Positions 25,833 through 35,131 of a stretch of 64,000 nt of DNA are shown here, piece after piece. Positions within the stretch are counted from its first letter, which is position 1; the number at the start of each line of letters is the position of its first letter. Both the position numbers and the translations under genes were made by a program. Source of the DNA: Hoeflea sp. BAL378 (GTDB lineage Bacteria > Pseudomonadota > Alphaproteobacteria > Rhizobiales > Rhizobiaceae); contig NZ_JRJG01000038.1 in assembly GCF_000759435.1 (NCBI RefSeq), positions 62,001-126,000 on the forward strand, in the 5' to 3' direction. The notes below the pieces were generated by a model. It was not told the DNA's origin and made no database searches. It worked only from the letters and a program-made list of their open reading frames with translations.

Positions 25833-27019
25833 GACTTTCGAAGCGGTTCGTTGGGCTGGCGGTCGGGACCCTGGCGATCGGGACGGCGTTGCTCGCCGTC
25901 GCCTGGGTCACGGGCGCGTTCGAGGACAGGCAGCAGACTTCGGTCTTCACCGAACCGGTCGTGCTCGGTTCGATCGAGGAGACGGTTCTGGCCAATGGCG
26001 TGCTCGAGCCCTCGCGAATGGTCAGCGTCGGCGCGCAGGTTTCGGGACAGTTGAAGTCCCTGCATGTGGAACTGGGGCAATCGATCAAGGCCGGCGACCT
26101 GATCGCCGAGATCGATTCCACGCCGCAGGCGAATGCGCTGCGCATCGCCGAAGCAGCCCTTGCCAACGTCAGGGCCCAGCGCAAGGCACGCGCCGTGCAG
26201 CTTCGCCAGGCCAAGCAGGCCTATGAGCGTCAAAGGAGCTTGAGCGGGCAGGGGGCCGCGTCGGCAGCCGACTTCGAAACTTCCGAGGCGGCGTTCCATG
26301 TCCTCGAGGCGGAAGTCGAAGTGCTGGAGGCGCAGATCGCCCAGGCGACGGTGGAGGTCGAGAACGCGCGCACGAATCTCGGCTACACCATGATCCGGGC
26401 GCCGATGGATGGCGTGGTCGTCGCCGTCGTCACCAAGGCCGGCCAGACACTGAACGCCAACCAGGCGGTGCCGACCATCGTTGTTCTCGCCCAGCTCGAC
26501 GTCATGAACGTGAAGGTGCAGATCTCGGAAGCCGACATCGGCCGGGTGCAGGTCGGGCAGAAGCTGCGCTTCACGATCATGGGCGACGGCCGCGCGCCGA
26601 CCGCCGGCGTGCTTTCCCGGATCGAACCGGCGCCGACGTCGATCGCCACGGAGGCGAACACCGGCACGGCCGCGTCAGTCCAGCCGGCGAGCCAGGCGGT
26701 CTATTACAACGGCCTCTTCGAAACGCCCAACCGCGACGGAAGGTTGCGGCCCATGATGACGGCGCTGGTCACCATCGTGGTCGGCTCGGCGGCGGATGTG
26801 CCCCTGGTCGCATGGGCGGCGCTGACAGACCAGGACGCCGATGGCCGCTACCGGGTCCAGGTCCGCTCGCGCTCGGGCGACCTGTCCGAGCGACGCGTCA
26901 CCGTTGGATTGACCGACCGGCTGAAGGCCCAGGTTCTCGACGGGCTAGCAATTGGCGACGATGTCGTCATTCCCGCCGATGGACAGGTGTCCGAAGGCGT
27001 CGACGCGGTGATGATGTGA
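25829..27019 (+). CDS. macA: MacA-type periplasmic adaptor (HlyD/MFP family)
   Basis: The 396-residue adaptor has an N-terminal membrane anchor (FVGLAVGTLAIGTALLAVAWV) and a lipoyl half-motif GSIEETVLANGVLEPSRMVSVGAQVSGQLKSL. An alpha-hairpin coiled coil runs from about residue 85 to 180 (ALRIAEAALANVRAQRKARA and later), followed by the returning lipoyl segment ARTNLGYTMIRAPMDGVVV and beta-barrel/membrane-proximal domains. It links the MacB ATPase to an outer-membrane factor. The start overlaps the 45-residue protein's stop, and its own stop overlaps the MacB start (GTGA), so all three are translationally coupled. Confidence 0.88.
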   Translation: MRLSKRFVGLAVGTLAIGTALLAVAWVTGAFEDRQQTSVFTEPVVLGSIEETVLANGVLEPSRMVSVGAQVSGQLKSLHVELGQSIKAGDLIAEIDSTPQANALRIAEAALANVRAQRKARAVQLRQAKQAYERQRSLSGQGAASAADFETSEAAFHVLEAEVEVLEAQIAQATVEVENARTNLGYTMIRAPMDGVVVAVVTKAGQTLNANQAVPTIVVLAQLDVMNVKVQISEADIGRVQVGQKLRFTIMGDGRAPTAGVLSRIEPAPTSIATEANTGTAASVQPASQAVYYNGLFETPNRDGRLRPMMTALVTIVVGSAADVPLVAWAALTDQDADGRYRVQVRSRSGDLSERRVTVGLTDRLKAQVLDGLAIGDDVVIPADGQVSEGVDAVMM

Positions 27020-28965
27020 CCGCGCTGCTGGAGCTCGATCGCGTTTCGCGCGTCTTCCATGCCGGCGAGCAGACCGTCACCGCGCTCGACGCGATCGATC
27101 TTGTCATCGAGAGCGGCGAGTTCGTCGCCATCGTCGGCGCCAGCGGCTCCGGAAAGTCGACGCTGATGAACATCCTGGGCTGCCTTGATCAGCCCAGTTC
27201 CGGTGACTACCGGGTCGATGGGCGCAGCATCGCCGGGCTGACGGCGGACGAGCTTGCCGCCCTGCGGCGCGAGCATTTCGGCTTCATCTTCCAGCGCTAT
27301 CATTTGCTCGCAACGATGAGCGCCGCGGACAATGTGGCGATGCCGGCCGTCTATGCCGGTCTCGATCCCGTTTTGCGGCGCAAGCGGTCGATAGCGCTGC
27401 TTCAGCGATTGGGCCTCGGAGACCGGCTCGACCACCGGCCGAACCAGCTTTCGGGCGGCCAGCAGCAGCGCGTTTCCATCGCCCGCGCCCTGATGAATGG
27501 CGGCCGCATCATTCTCGCCGACGAACCGACCGGCGCCCTCGACAGCAAGAGCGGTGAGACCGTCTTGGAAATCCTCAAGGAACTGCATCGCGACGGCCAT
27601 ACCGTCATCCTCGTCACGCACGACATGGAGGTGGCGGGTCATGCCGACCGCATCATCGAGATCCGCGACGGGCTGGTCGTGTCCGACCGGCGGTCGGAGG
27701 CGACGGCTGCGAGCGCTGGCGCCGCGCTGGTCGCCCAGGGGCAGCCGGTCACGGCGCTTGCGGGATTCCAGCGCCGCTTGAGGGAAGCCTTCCCGATGGC
27801 GCTGCGGTCGATGGCGGCGCATCAGGTCCGCACCTTCCTGACGATGCTGGGCATCATCATCGGCATCGCCGCCGTCGTTGCGGTTGTCGGGCTGGGGGAG
27901 GGAACGCGCCAGAAGGTGCTGGCGCAGATCAGCGAGCTCGGCGCCAGCACGCTGGCGATCTATCCTGGGCGAGACTGGGGCGACGAACGGGCGGACAGCA
28001 TCACCACGCTCGTCGTCGCCGACGCAAAAGCTCTCGCCGCACAGACCTATGTCGACAGCGTCACCCCGGAACTGTCGACCTCGAGCAAGATCCGCGCCGG
28101 CCGCCTGTCGCTCACCGCCAACGTCAATGGCGTGGGCAAGGACTATTTCAGGGTGAACGGCCTCACCCTGGTCCGGGGCGCGGCTTTCTCCGAACAGAGC
28201 ATCAGCGAGCGCCGGCAGGAAGCCGTGATCGACGACAGGACCGCCGCGACGCTGTTTCCCAACGGCCGCTCGCCGCTGGGCCAGGTCGTCATGATCGGTC
28301 GGGTGCCGGTCGTGGTCATCGGCGTGGTGGCGCGGCGCTCGAGCGCCGGCGGCGACAGGAACCTGCAGATCTATCTTCCCTATACCGGCGTCGGCGGCAG
28401 GCTGCTCGGCGCGGCAACCAGCCTGGCCGGGCTCACCGTGCGGATCGCCGACAATGTCGACACCGCCCTGGCCGAAAGGGCGGTCACCGGCCTGATGACC
28501 CGCCGGCACGGCACGAAGGATTTCTTCGTCTTCAACAGCGACCAGCTCCGTCGCACCATCGAGAGCACGGCGCGGACCATGACGCTGCTGATCTCCTCGG
28601 TCGCCGTCATTTCGCTGATCGTGGGCGGCATCGGCGTCATGAACATCATGCTCGTGTCCGTGACCGAACGGACCCGGGAAATTGGTCTGCGGATGGCGGT
28701 CGGTGCGCGCCGGCTCGACATCATGCTTCAGTTCCTGATCGAGGCGGTCACCATCTGCATTGCCGGCTCCATGCTCGGCGTCGGGCTGGCGCTCGGAATC
28801 GCCACCGCCTTCGGCGGCAGGACCAGCGACTTCCCGATGATCATCTCGCTCGATGCAATTCTCGCCGCCTGCACGGTCGCCCTCCTCATCGGCGTCGTCT
28901 TCGGTTTCCTGCCCGCCCGCAACGCCTCCCGCCTCGACCCCGTCGACGCGCTTTCCAGAGAGTAA
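27016..28965 (+). CDS. macB: MacB-type ABC exporter, fused ATPase and permease
   Basis: The 649-residue protein combines an N-terminal ABC ATPase with a MacB-type permease. The ATPase shows Walker [10 protein letters not shown] near residue 39, signature LSGGQQQR near 144 and Walker [14 protein letters not shown]. The permease has TM1 at about 272-295, a large periplasmic MacB-PCD domain and three C-terminal helices (after about 515; [31 protein letters not shown]). The length matches E. coli MacB. It mechanotransmits substrate or lipoprotein export through MacA and TolC-like channels. The start is GTG 27016, overlapping the macA stop; no internal ATG better fits the ATPase N-terminus. Confidence 0.92.
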   Translation: MTALLELDRVSRVFHAGEQTVTALDAIDLVIESGEFVAIVGASGSGKSTLMNILGCLDQPSSGDYRVDGRSIAGLTADELAALRREHFGFIFQRYHLLATMSAADNVAMPAVYAGLDPVLRRKRSIALLQRLGLGDRLDHRPNQLSGGQQQRVSIARALMNGGRIILADEPTGALDSKSGETVLEILKELHRDGHTVILVTHDMEVAGHADRIIEIRDGLVVSDRRSEATAASAGAALVAQGQPVTALAGFQRRLREAFPMALRSMAAHQVRTFLTMLGIIIGIAAVVAVVGLGEGTRQKVLAQISELGASTLAIYPGRDWGDERADSITTLVVADAKALAAQTYVDSVTPELSTSSKIRAGRLSLTANVNGVGKDYFRVNGLTLVRGAAFSEQSISERRQEAVIDDRTAATLFPNGRSPLGQVVMIGRVPVVVIGVVARRSSAGGDRNLQIYLPYTGVGGRLLGAATSLAGLTVRIADNVDTALAERAVTGLMTRRHGTKDFFVFNSDQLRRTIESTARTMTLLISSVAVISLIVGGIGVMNIMLVSVTERTREIGLRMAVGARRLDIMLQFLIEAVTICIAGSMLGVGLALGIATAFGGRTSDFPMIISLDAILAACTVALLIGVVFGFLPARNASRLDPVDALSRE

Positions 28966-28971
28966 TTTGCC

Positions 28972-30390
28972 GTGACAAGATGGATCGTTCCCCTATCGCT
29001 CGTGGTGCTGACCGGTTGCACCACGCTCTCCACCGAATACCTGCGGCCGGACGTTCCGCGAGCGCCGGCCTGGCAGGCGGCCGCGTCCAAAAGCGCGGTG
29101 CTGGCGAATGCCGACAGATGGTGGCTGGCGTTCGGCGACGCCAATCTCGACCGGCTGGTGAGCGACGTCGCGGCAAGCAACAATGACGTCTTTGCTGCGG
29201 CGTTGCGCGCCCGCCGCAGCCGTCTCCAGGCGGATCTGGCCGCCAACGCGCTGTTTCCCAAGCTGAACGGCAATCTCGCGACAGGCAACACGCAGCCGCT
29301 CGACGGCAAGGCGAGCGCCTCTTCGACTTCATCCCTCTCGTTGGGGGTCGCCTACGAAGTCGACCTGTGGGGCAGGCTGGCGTCGACCCGCGACGCCGCC
29401 GACTGGGAGGCGAGGGCGTCGCTGGAAGACTACGAGGCTGCGCGCCTGGCCACCACCGGGATCGCCATCGAGACCTATTTCCGGCTCGCCCACGCCAACC
29501 AGTCGATTGCCTCCGCGCAAAGCAGCCTGGCCTATGTCCGGCAGGCCCAGGAACTGGTCCGCACGCAGATGGCCGGAGGCGCCGCCTCCGAGCTCGAGCT
29601 CAAGGAGGTCGAGCAGACGGTCGAGGTCCAGGCCGCGCGCATCTCCGAACTGAAACAGGCCCGCCTCGTGCTGCGAAACAGCCTCGCCGTCCTCCTCAAT
29701 GGAGCGCCCAATACGGTGCGGGAGCCGCCGCGCCTTCCGCGCAAGAAACTGCCGGTCATCGCCGCCGGACTGCCGGCCGAGCTCCTGGCCCGCCGCCCGG
29801 ATCTGCGCGCCGCCGAAGCCCGGCTGCGCGCAACGCTTAAAGGCGTCGATGCGACGCGGGCGAGCTTCTACCCGCCGATCTCGCTCACCGGCGCGCTCGG
29901 CACCAGCAGCCAGCAGTTGCTCTCCTTTGCCTCCAACCCTGTCGCCACGATGGGCGCCGGGGTGGTCTTGTCCTTCCTCAACCTCAAGGACATGAAGCTC
30001 ACCGTTGCCGTCTCCAGAACGCAGTACGAAGAGGCTGTCGCGGGCTTTCGCGGCAGCCTGCTCAACGCCTTAGCCGATGTCGCCAATGCGCTCGGGGCGC
30101 GCGCCGATTACGCCGAGCGGGCGCGCCACCTGCGCAATGCGCTGGCGGCGGCGCAGGAGGTCGAGCGGCTGACCGAAGCGCGCTACCGCGCCGGCGCCGT
30201 CACCCTTCGCGTCTGGCTCGACGCCCAGGAGCGCCGGCGCGCGGCCGAAACCGCGCTCGCCGATGTGCGTCTGGCGCAGATCGTCAATGAATCGCTGCTC
30301 TACCGCGCGCTCGGTGGCAGCACCACGCCGGCTGACGGGGCGACCAGCCTGGCGGGCGCCGAGGCACCCCGCGCCGTGCGGGTCCCCTAG
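28972..30390 (+). CDS. NodT-family outer-membrane efflux lipoprotein
   Basis: The 472-residue TolC-like factor has a lipoprotein signal with lipobox VLTGC (lipidated cysteine C16). Then come the NodT opening WWLAFGDANLDRLVSDVAASNNDVFAAALRARRSRLQ and the repeated OEP helical hairpins (IAIETYFRLAHANQSIASAQ and LAARRPDLRAAEARLRATLKG). The start is GTG 28972, six bases after the macB stop. It gives the MacAB pump its exit duct. It probably also serves the RND pump immediately downstream, which has no outer-membrane factor of its own. The C-terminal 20 residues are low-complexity. Confidence 0.9.
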   Translation: MTRWIVPLSLVVLTGCTTLSTEYLRPDVPRAPAWQAAASKSAVLANADRWWLAFGDANLDRLVSDVAASNNDVFAAALRARRSRLQADLAANALFPKLNGNLATGNTQPLDGKASASSTSSLSLGVAYEVDLWGRLASTRDAADWEARASLEDYEAARLATTGIAIETYFRLAHANQSIASAQSSLAYVRQAQELVRTQMAGGAASELELKEVEQTVEVQAARISELKQARLVLRNSLAVLLNGAPNTVREPPRLPRKKLPVIAAGLPAELLARRPDLRAAEARLRATLKGVDATRASFYPPISLTGALGTSSQQLLSFASNPVATMGAGVVLSFLNLKDMKLTVAVSRTQYEEAVAGFRGSLLNALADVANALGARADYAERARHLRNALAAAQEVERLTEARYRAGAVTLRVWLDAQERRRAAETALADVRLAQIVNESLLYRALGGSTTPADGATSLAGAEAPRAVRVP

Positions 30391-30452
30391 CCGCCGCTCT
30401 GTCGCCATCGACGCCTGTGTTCGCCCTGCCGCGTCCCTCGGCAGGGGACGTC

Positions 30453-30480
30453 TCCACATAACCTCCACATAACCTCCACC
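30453..30480 (+). repeat. 11-bp tandem repeat before the RND adaptor gene
   Basis: CTCCACATAAC occurs twice in tandem (30453-30463, 30464-30474) followed by a partial CTCCAC (30475-30480). The period is about one helical turn. It lies 32 bases before the RND adaptor start and could be a protein-binding array or a slippage product. Confidence 0.5.
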
Positions 30481-30511
30481 GTCTCCCGGCTCGGGCGGGC
30501 GAGGAGGGGAC

Positions 30512-31723
30512 ATGCAACGAGCGCCGCTGCCGCTCACCGTTTGGATTCATGCAATGCTTCGCAAAAACGCCCTTGTCTCTGTTCTTCTCTGCGCCGTCAT
30601 GGCCGGTTCCCTCGCAGCCTGCAGCGAGCAGGAACAGTCCGCCGTGCAGACATCGGAAGCCGTGCCGGACCCCGCACTGGTCACCGTCATCGCCGTGAAG
30701 CCGGAGACGGTGATCCTCGCGGACGAGCTGCCGGGCCGTGTCGCGGCCTTCCGGACTGCGGAGATCAGGCCGCAGGTCGGCGGAATCATAGAGAAGCGCC
30801 TGTACGAGCAGGGATCGGAAGTTAAGGCCGGACAGCAATTGTTCCAGATAGGGGCGGCCACCTTCAAGGCCGAACTCGACAGCGCGGCCGCAGCGCTGCA
30901 AAGGACGGAAGCCGGCCTCGTTCGCTCCCAGGCGAAGTTCGACCGCGCCAAAAAGCTTCTCGATTCGGTGGCCATCAGTCTCGAGGCCTATGACGACGCC
31001 GTCGCCGACCTTGCCGCGGCCAAGGCCAATGTCGCGGAAGCGCGCGCGACGGTGCAGCGCCGCCAGCTTGAAGTGGAATTTGCGACCGTGCGCGCGCCGA
31101 TCAACGGCCGGATCGGTCAGGCGCTGGTCAGCGAGGGCGCGCTCGTCTCGGCGTCCGGGGCGACCCCGTTGGCGATCATCCAGCAGATCGACCAGGTCTA
31201 TGTCGATGTCCGGCAACCCGCCTCGCAGATCGACGTGATACGGGAGGCGGCCGAATCCGGACAGCTCGAGGATGCCTCGAAGATCCCGGTCGTCATCCTC
31301 GGCGCGAGCGGCAAGCCCTATCCGACGACGGGACGGGCCCTGTTTTCCGAGGTCAGCGTCGATCCCGGAACCGGCAATGTCACCGTCCGCGTCGAAGTCA
31401 AGAATCCCGATCGCTTGCTGCTGCCGGGCATGTATGTCCGCGCCCGCCTGCCGCGCGGCGTGCTGCACGACGCCCTTCTCGTGCCGCAGGAAGCACTCGT
31501 CCGCGACGCGGCCGGAAAGCCGCAGCTCGTCATCGTGAACCAGGACAAGACGGCCGCGCGCCGGGCGGTCGACATCGGCGCGACCGTCAACGGCCGCACC
31601 ATCGTCACATCAGGCCTCGAGGCAGGCGAGAGCGTGGTCGTGCAAGGCCAGGACCGCGTCCAGGACGGCGCCATCGTCGACCCGAAGCCCTTCACCCCTC
31701 TCGTAGCATCCGCAAAGAACTAG
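30512..31723 (+). CDS. RND-type periplasmic adaptor lipoprotein (AcrA/MexA family)
   Basis: The 403-residue adaptor ends its signal sequence in the lipobox SLAAC (C37). It has the lipoyl half DELPGRVAAFRTAEIRPQVGGIIEKRLYEQGSEVKAGQ, a short coiled-coil hairpin and the returning VQRRQLEVEFATVRAPINGRIGQALVSEG. The barrel domain is VTVRVEVKNPDRLLLPGMYVRARLP. ATG 30512 was chosen because GAGGAGGGG stands directly upstream. An in-frame ATG at 30554 gives a more usual signal length (cysteine at 23) but has no ribosome-binding site. It partners with the RND pump 17 bases downstream. Confidence 0.9.
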   Translation: MQRAPLPLTVWIHAMLRKNALVSVLLCAVMAGSLAACSEQEQSAVQTSEAVPDPALVTVIAVKPETVILADELPGRVAAFRTAEIRPQVGGIIEKRLYEQGSEVKAGQQLFQIGAATFKAELDSAAAALQRTEAGLVRSQAKFDRAKKLLDSVAISLEAYDDAVADLAAAKANVAEARATVQRRQLEVEFATVRAPINGRIGQALVSEGALVSASGATPLAIIQQIDQVYVDVRQPASQIDVIREAAESGQLEDASKIPVVILGASGKPYPTTGRALFSEVSVDPGTGNVTVRVEVKNPDRLLLPGMYVRARLPRGVLHDALLVPQEALVRDAAGKPQLVIVNQDKTAARRAVDIGATVNGRTIVTSGLEAGESVVVQGQDRVQDGAIVDPKPFTPLVASAKN

Positions 31724-31740
31724 GCGGACAGGATCATCTC

Positions 31741-34700
31741 ATGCCCCAGTTCTTCATCAACCGGCCCGTCTTCGCATGGGTCATCGCCATCTTCATCGTG
31801 CTCGCCGGCGTCATCTCGATCCCGCAACTGCCGGTGTCGCGCTTTCCCACGATCGCGCCGCCGAGCGTCAGCATCTATGCGACCTACACCGGCGCGACGC
31901 CCCAGACGATCAACGACAGCGTCGTCAGTCTCATCGAGCGCGAGCTGTCCGGCGTGAAGAACCTGCTGTACTTCGAATCAACCGCCGACACTTCGGGCAG
32001 CGCCACCATTTCCCTCACCTTCAAGCCGGGCACCAACCCGGAGATGGCGCAGGTCGAGGTTCAGAACCGGCTCAAGGCCGTCGAGCCGCGCCTTCCCGAG
32101 CCCGTCCGCCGGTCCGGCCTTTCGGTCGAATCCGCCGGATCAGGCTTTCTGATGATCGTTTCGCTCGGGTCTAAGGACGGCCGCTACGATGCCCTCGCGC
32201 TCGGCGACTACATGAGCCGCAACCTCACCGAAGAACTGAAGCGGATCCCCGGTGTCGGTCGGGTTCAGTCCTTCGGTTCGGAAAAGGCGATGCGTGTCTG
32301 GGTCGATCCGTCGAAGCTCGTTTCCTATTCGCTTTCGCTGGCTGATATCGTCCAGGCGATCCAGTCCCAGAACGCCCAGATCGCGCCGGGACGGGTGGGC
32401 GACGAACCCACGGTGAACGGCCAGAAGATAAGCATACCGCTGACGGTTCAGGGACAGTTGACGACGCCTGAAGAGTTCGCGGCGATCGTGCTGCGCGCCG
32501 GGCCGGACGGCTCGAAGCTTCTCCTGGGCGATGTCGCGCGGATCGCGATCGGTGCGCAAAGCCTGGCCTTTTCGATCCGCAGCAACGGGCAGGAAGCCAC
32601 GGCTGCCGCGGTCCAGCTTGCGCCGGGAGCAAATGCCGTGCGCACGGCGGACGCGGTGCGTGCGCGGCTCGTCGAACTCTCGGCGGCAATGCCCGCGGGA
32701 ATGGCCTATGACGTTTCCTATGACACGGCGCCGTTCGTCAAGATCTCGATCGAGAAGGTCGTCCACACCCTGCTCGAGGCGATGGCGCTGGTGTTTCTGG
32801 TCATGCTGCTCTTTCTGCAGAAGATCCGGTACACGCTCATCCCCGCGATCGTCGCGCCGATTGCCCTGCTTGGCACCTTCGCGGTGATGATGGCGGCCGG
32901 CTACTCGATCAACGTCCTGACCATGTTCGGCATGGTGCTGGCGATCGGCATCGTCGTCGACGATGCGATCGTGGTGGTCGAGAATGTCGAGCGCATCATG
33001 GCCGCCGAGGGCCTGCCGCCACGGCAGGCCACGCAAAAGGCCATGAAGGAAATCACGGGCGCGATCATCGGCATCACCCTGGTCCTTGCCGCCGTGTTCA
33101 TTCCGATGGGTCTGGCGGGGGGATCCGTCGGCGCGATCTATCGCCAGTTCACACTGTCGATGGCGGTATCCATCCTGTTTTCGGCCTTCCTGGCGCTGAG
33201 CCTGACGCCGGCCCTGTGCGCCACGCTGCTCAGGCCGGTCGATCCGTCACACCACGAAAAGCGCGGCTTCTTCGGCTGGTTCAACCGCGGCTTCGAACGC
33301 CTGACCGCGGGATATGCCGGATGGGTGACCGCCCTGATCCGCCGCGGCGGACGCATGATGGTCCTCTACGCGGTCATTCTGGGCGCCCTCGCCTACGGCT
33401 ACATGCGGGTGCCGTCCGCTTTCGTGCCCGGGGAAGACCAGGGCAATTTCATGTCGTCGTTCTCCCTTCCGGCGGACGCAACGGCGGAGCGCACGCGCAG
33501 CATCGTGGGCATGTATGACCGCCATGTCGCGTCGCGGCCAGATGTCGCCAACAACCTGTCGATCCTCGGGTTCGGCTTCTCCGGCTCGGGCCCGAACACG
33601 GCGATGTCTTTCACCACGCTCAAGGATTGGAGCGAGCGGACGACGACCATCGACGAGGAAATCGGGGCCGCGACCGCCGCAATGGCGGCCGCTCCCGAAG
33701 GCTCCGTCATGATCCTGAAGCCGCCGGCGATCGATGAACTCGGGACCACGTCGGGCTTCTCGCTGCGGCTCGAGGATCGCGCCAACAGCGGAAGTGCCGC
33801 GCTCCAGGCAGCCCAGGACCAGCTTGTCGACCTGGCGGCCAAGAGCAAACTGGTGACCGGCGTCTATCAGGAAGGCCTGCCCGCGGGACCCGGCGTTTCG
33901 CTCAAGATCGACCGGCAGAAGGCCGAGGCGCTGGGCGTACCGTTCGCCGTCATCAACGACACGCTGTCATCGGCGATCGGATCGACCTATGTCAACGATT
34001 TCCCCAATGCCGGACGACTGCAGCAGGTGATCGTGCAGGCGGATGCCGAAAGCCGCATGCAGGTGGAGGATGTGCTCAAGCTCTATGTCCGCAACACCGC
34101 CGGCGGCATGGTCGCGCTGTCCGAGGTCGTCACCCCGGTCTGGGAGGCGAGCCCGCTCCAGCTTGCGCGCTACAACGGATATCCCGCCGCGCGCATTGCC
34201 GGGGAAGCCGCGCCCGGCGTCTCCAGCGGCGACGCCATGGCGGAAATGGAGCGGCTTGCCTCGCAATTGCCGCGCGGCTTCATGATCGAATGGACGGGAC
34301 AGTCCCTGCAGGAAAAACAATCGACCTCGCAGGCGCCCGTTCTGCTGGCGATCTCGATGCTGGTCGTCTTCCTGGTGCTCGCGGCGCTCTACGAAAGCTG
34401 GTCGATCCCGCTGTCGGTCATGCTCGTCGTGCCGCTTGGCATTGTGGGCGCGGTCACCGCTGTCCTGCTGCGCGGACTGGAGAACGATGTCTTCTTCAAG
34501 GTCGGCCTGATCACGATCATCGGCCTGTCGGCGAAGAACGCGATCCTGATCGTCGAGTTCGCCAAGAACCTGCAGGGCGAGGGCAAGAGCCTGCAGGAGG
34601 CGATCGTCGAGGCGGCGCGGCTGCGCCTGCGCCCGATCCTGATGACCTCGCTCGCCTTCGCGCTCGGAGTCGTCCCGCTGATGATCGCCCGCGGCGCAAG

Positions 34701-34896
34701 CGCGGAAACCCAGCACGCGATCGGAACCGGCGTCTTCGGCGGAATGGTCTCCGCCACCGTGCTCGCGGTGCTGTTCGTTCCGATCTTCTACGTCGTGGTG
34801 ATGACGCTCTTCGGCGGGCGCCAAGCGCATGCCGCACCGCCCGCGCCGGGTTCGGCAGAGCCCCGGGTCCCGGATCACGAGACGGTGCACCGCTGA
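31741..34896 (+). CDS. RND multidrug efflux pump, HAE1 (AcrB/MexB) family
   Basis: The 1051-residue inner-membrane proton antiporter has the full AcrB architecture. TM1 is FFINRPVFAWVIAIFIVLAG, large periplasmic loops follow, TM4 carries the paired aspartates (GIVVDDAIVVVENVER) and TM10 carries the essential lysine (GLSAKNAILIVEFAKN). The phenylalanine-rich pocket is less obvious than in AcrB. The length matches the family (1030-1050). No TolC-type gene lies downstream; the NodT lipoprotein at 28972 is the likely channel. The gene is closely spaced with its adaptor. Confidence 0.95.
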   Translation: MPQFFINRPVFAWVIAIFIVLAGVISIPQLPVSRFPTIAPPSVSIYATYTGATPQTINDSVVSLIERELSGVKNLLYFESTADTSGSATISLTFKPGTNPEMAQVEVQNRLKAVEPRLPEPVRRSGLSVESAGSGFLMIVSLGSKDGRYDALALGDYMSRNLTEELKRIPGVGRVQSFGSEKAMRVWVDPSKLVSYSLSLADIVQAIQSQNAQIAPGRVGDEPTVNGQKISIPLTVQGQLTTPEEFAAIVLRAGPDGSKLLLGDVARIAIGAQSLAFSIRSNGQEATAAAVQLAPGANAVRTADAVRARLVELSAAMPAGMAYDVSYDTAPFVKISIEKVVHTLLEAMALVFLVMLLFLQKIRYTLIPAIVAPIALLGTFAVMMAAGYSINVLTMFGMVLAIGIVVDDAIVVVENVERIMAAEGLPPRQATQKAMKEITGAIIGITLVLAAVFIPMGLAGGSVGAIYRQFTLSMAVSILFSAFLALSLTPALCATLLRPVDPSHHEKRGFFGWFNRGFERLTAGYAGWVTALIRRGGRMMVLYAVILGALAYGYMRVPSAFVPGEDQGNFMSSFSLPADATAERTRSIVGMYDRHVASRPDVANNLSILGFGFSGSGPNTAMSFTTLKDWSERTTTIDEEIGAATAAMAAAPEGSVMILKPPAIDELGTTSGFSLRLEDRANSGSAALQAAQDQLVDLAAKSKLVTGVYQEGLPAGPGVSLKIDRQKAEALGVPFAVINDTLSSAIGSTYVNDFPNAGRLQQVIVQADAESRMQVEDVLKLYVRNTAGGMVALSEVVTPVWEASPLQLARYNGYPAARIAGEAAPGVSSGDAMAEMERLASQLPRGFMIEWTGQSLQEKQSTSQAPVLLAISMLVVFLVLAALYESWSIPLSVMLVVPLGIVGAVTAVLLRGLENDVFFKVGLITIIGLSAKNAILIVEFAKNLQGEGKSLQEAIVEAARLRLRPILMTSLAFALGVVPLMIARGASAETQHAIGTGVFGGMVSATVLAVLFVPIFYVVVMTLFGGRQAHAAPPAPGSAEPRVPDHETVHR

Positions 34897-35131
34897 TGCC
34901 ACAGGAACGTCGGAAAACGCGCCGGGACGCGATTCAACCTGGCCAATCGTCAAGCGGATGGTTACGCGATCATGTGTTTGAAAGAATATCTGAATCAAGG
35001 TTCCTGACGGGCAATCTGGCAGCGGGAACCTCTCGTGTCAGGCCGCTGGCCGATGCCATGGCATCGCAGGCGCGCGCTGTTGCGCAAACAGGTACATGCG
35101 GCGGCTGCCGCAGACAATTTGGTGACTTTTT
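34897..35131. other. Gap between RND and MFS pump genes
   Basis: The 235-base gap contains no gene or clear terminator. A less GC-rich stretch at about 34965-35010 could hold a promoter for the MFS-ABC pair. Confidence 0.35.
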
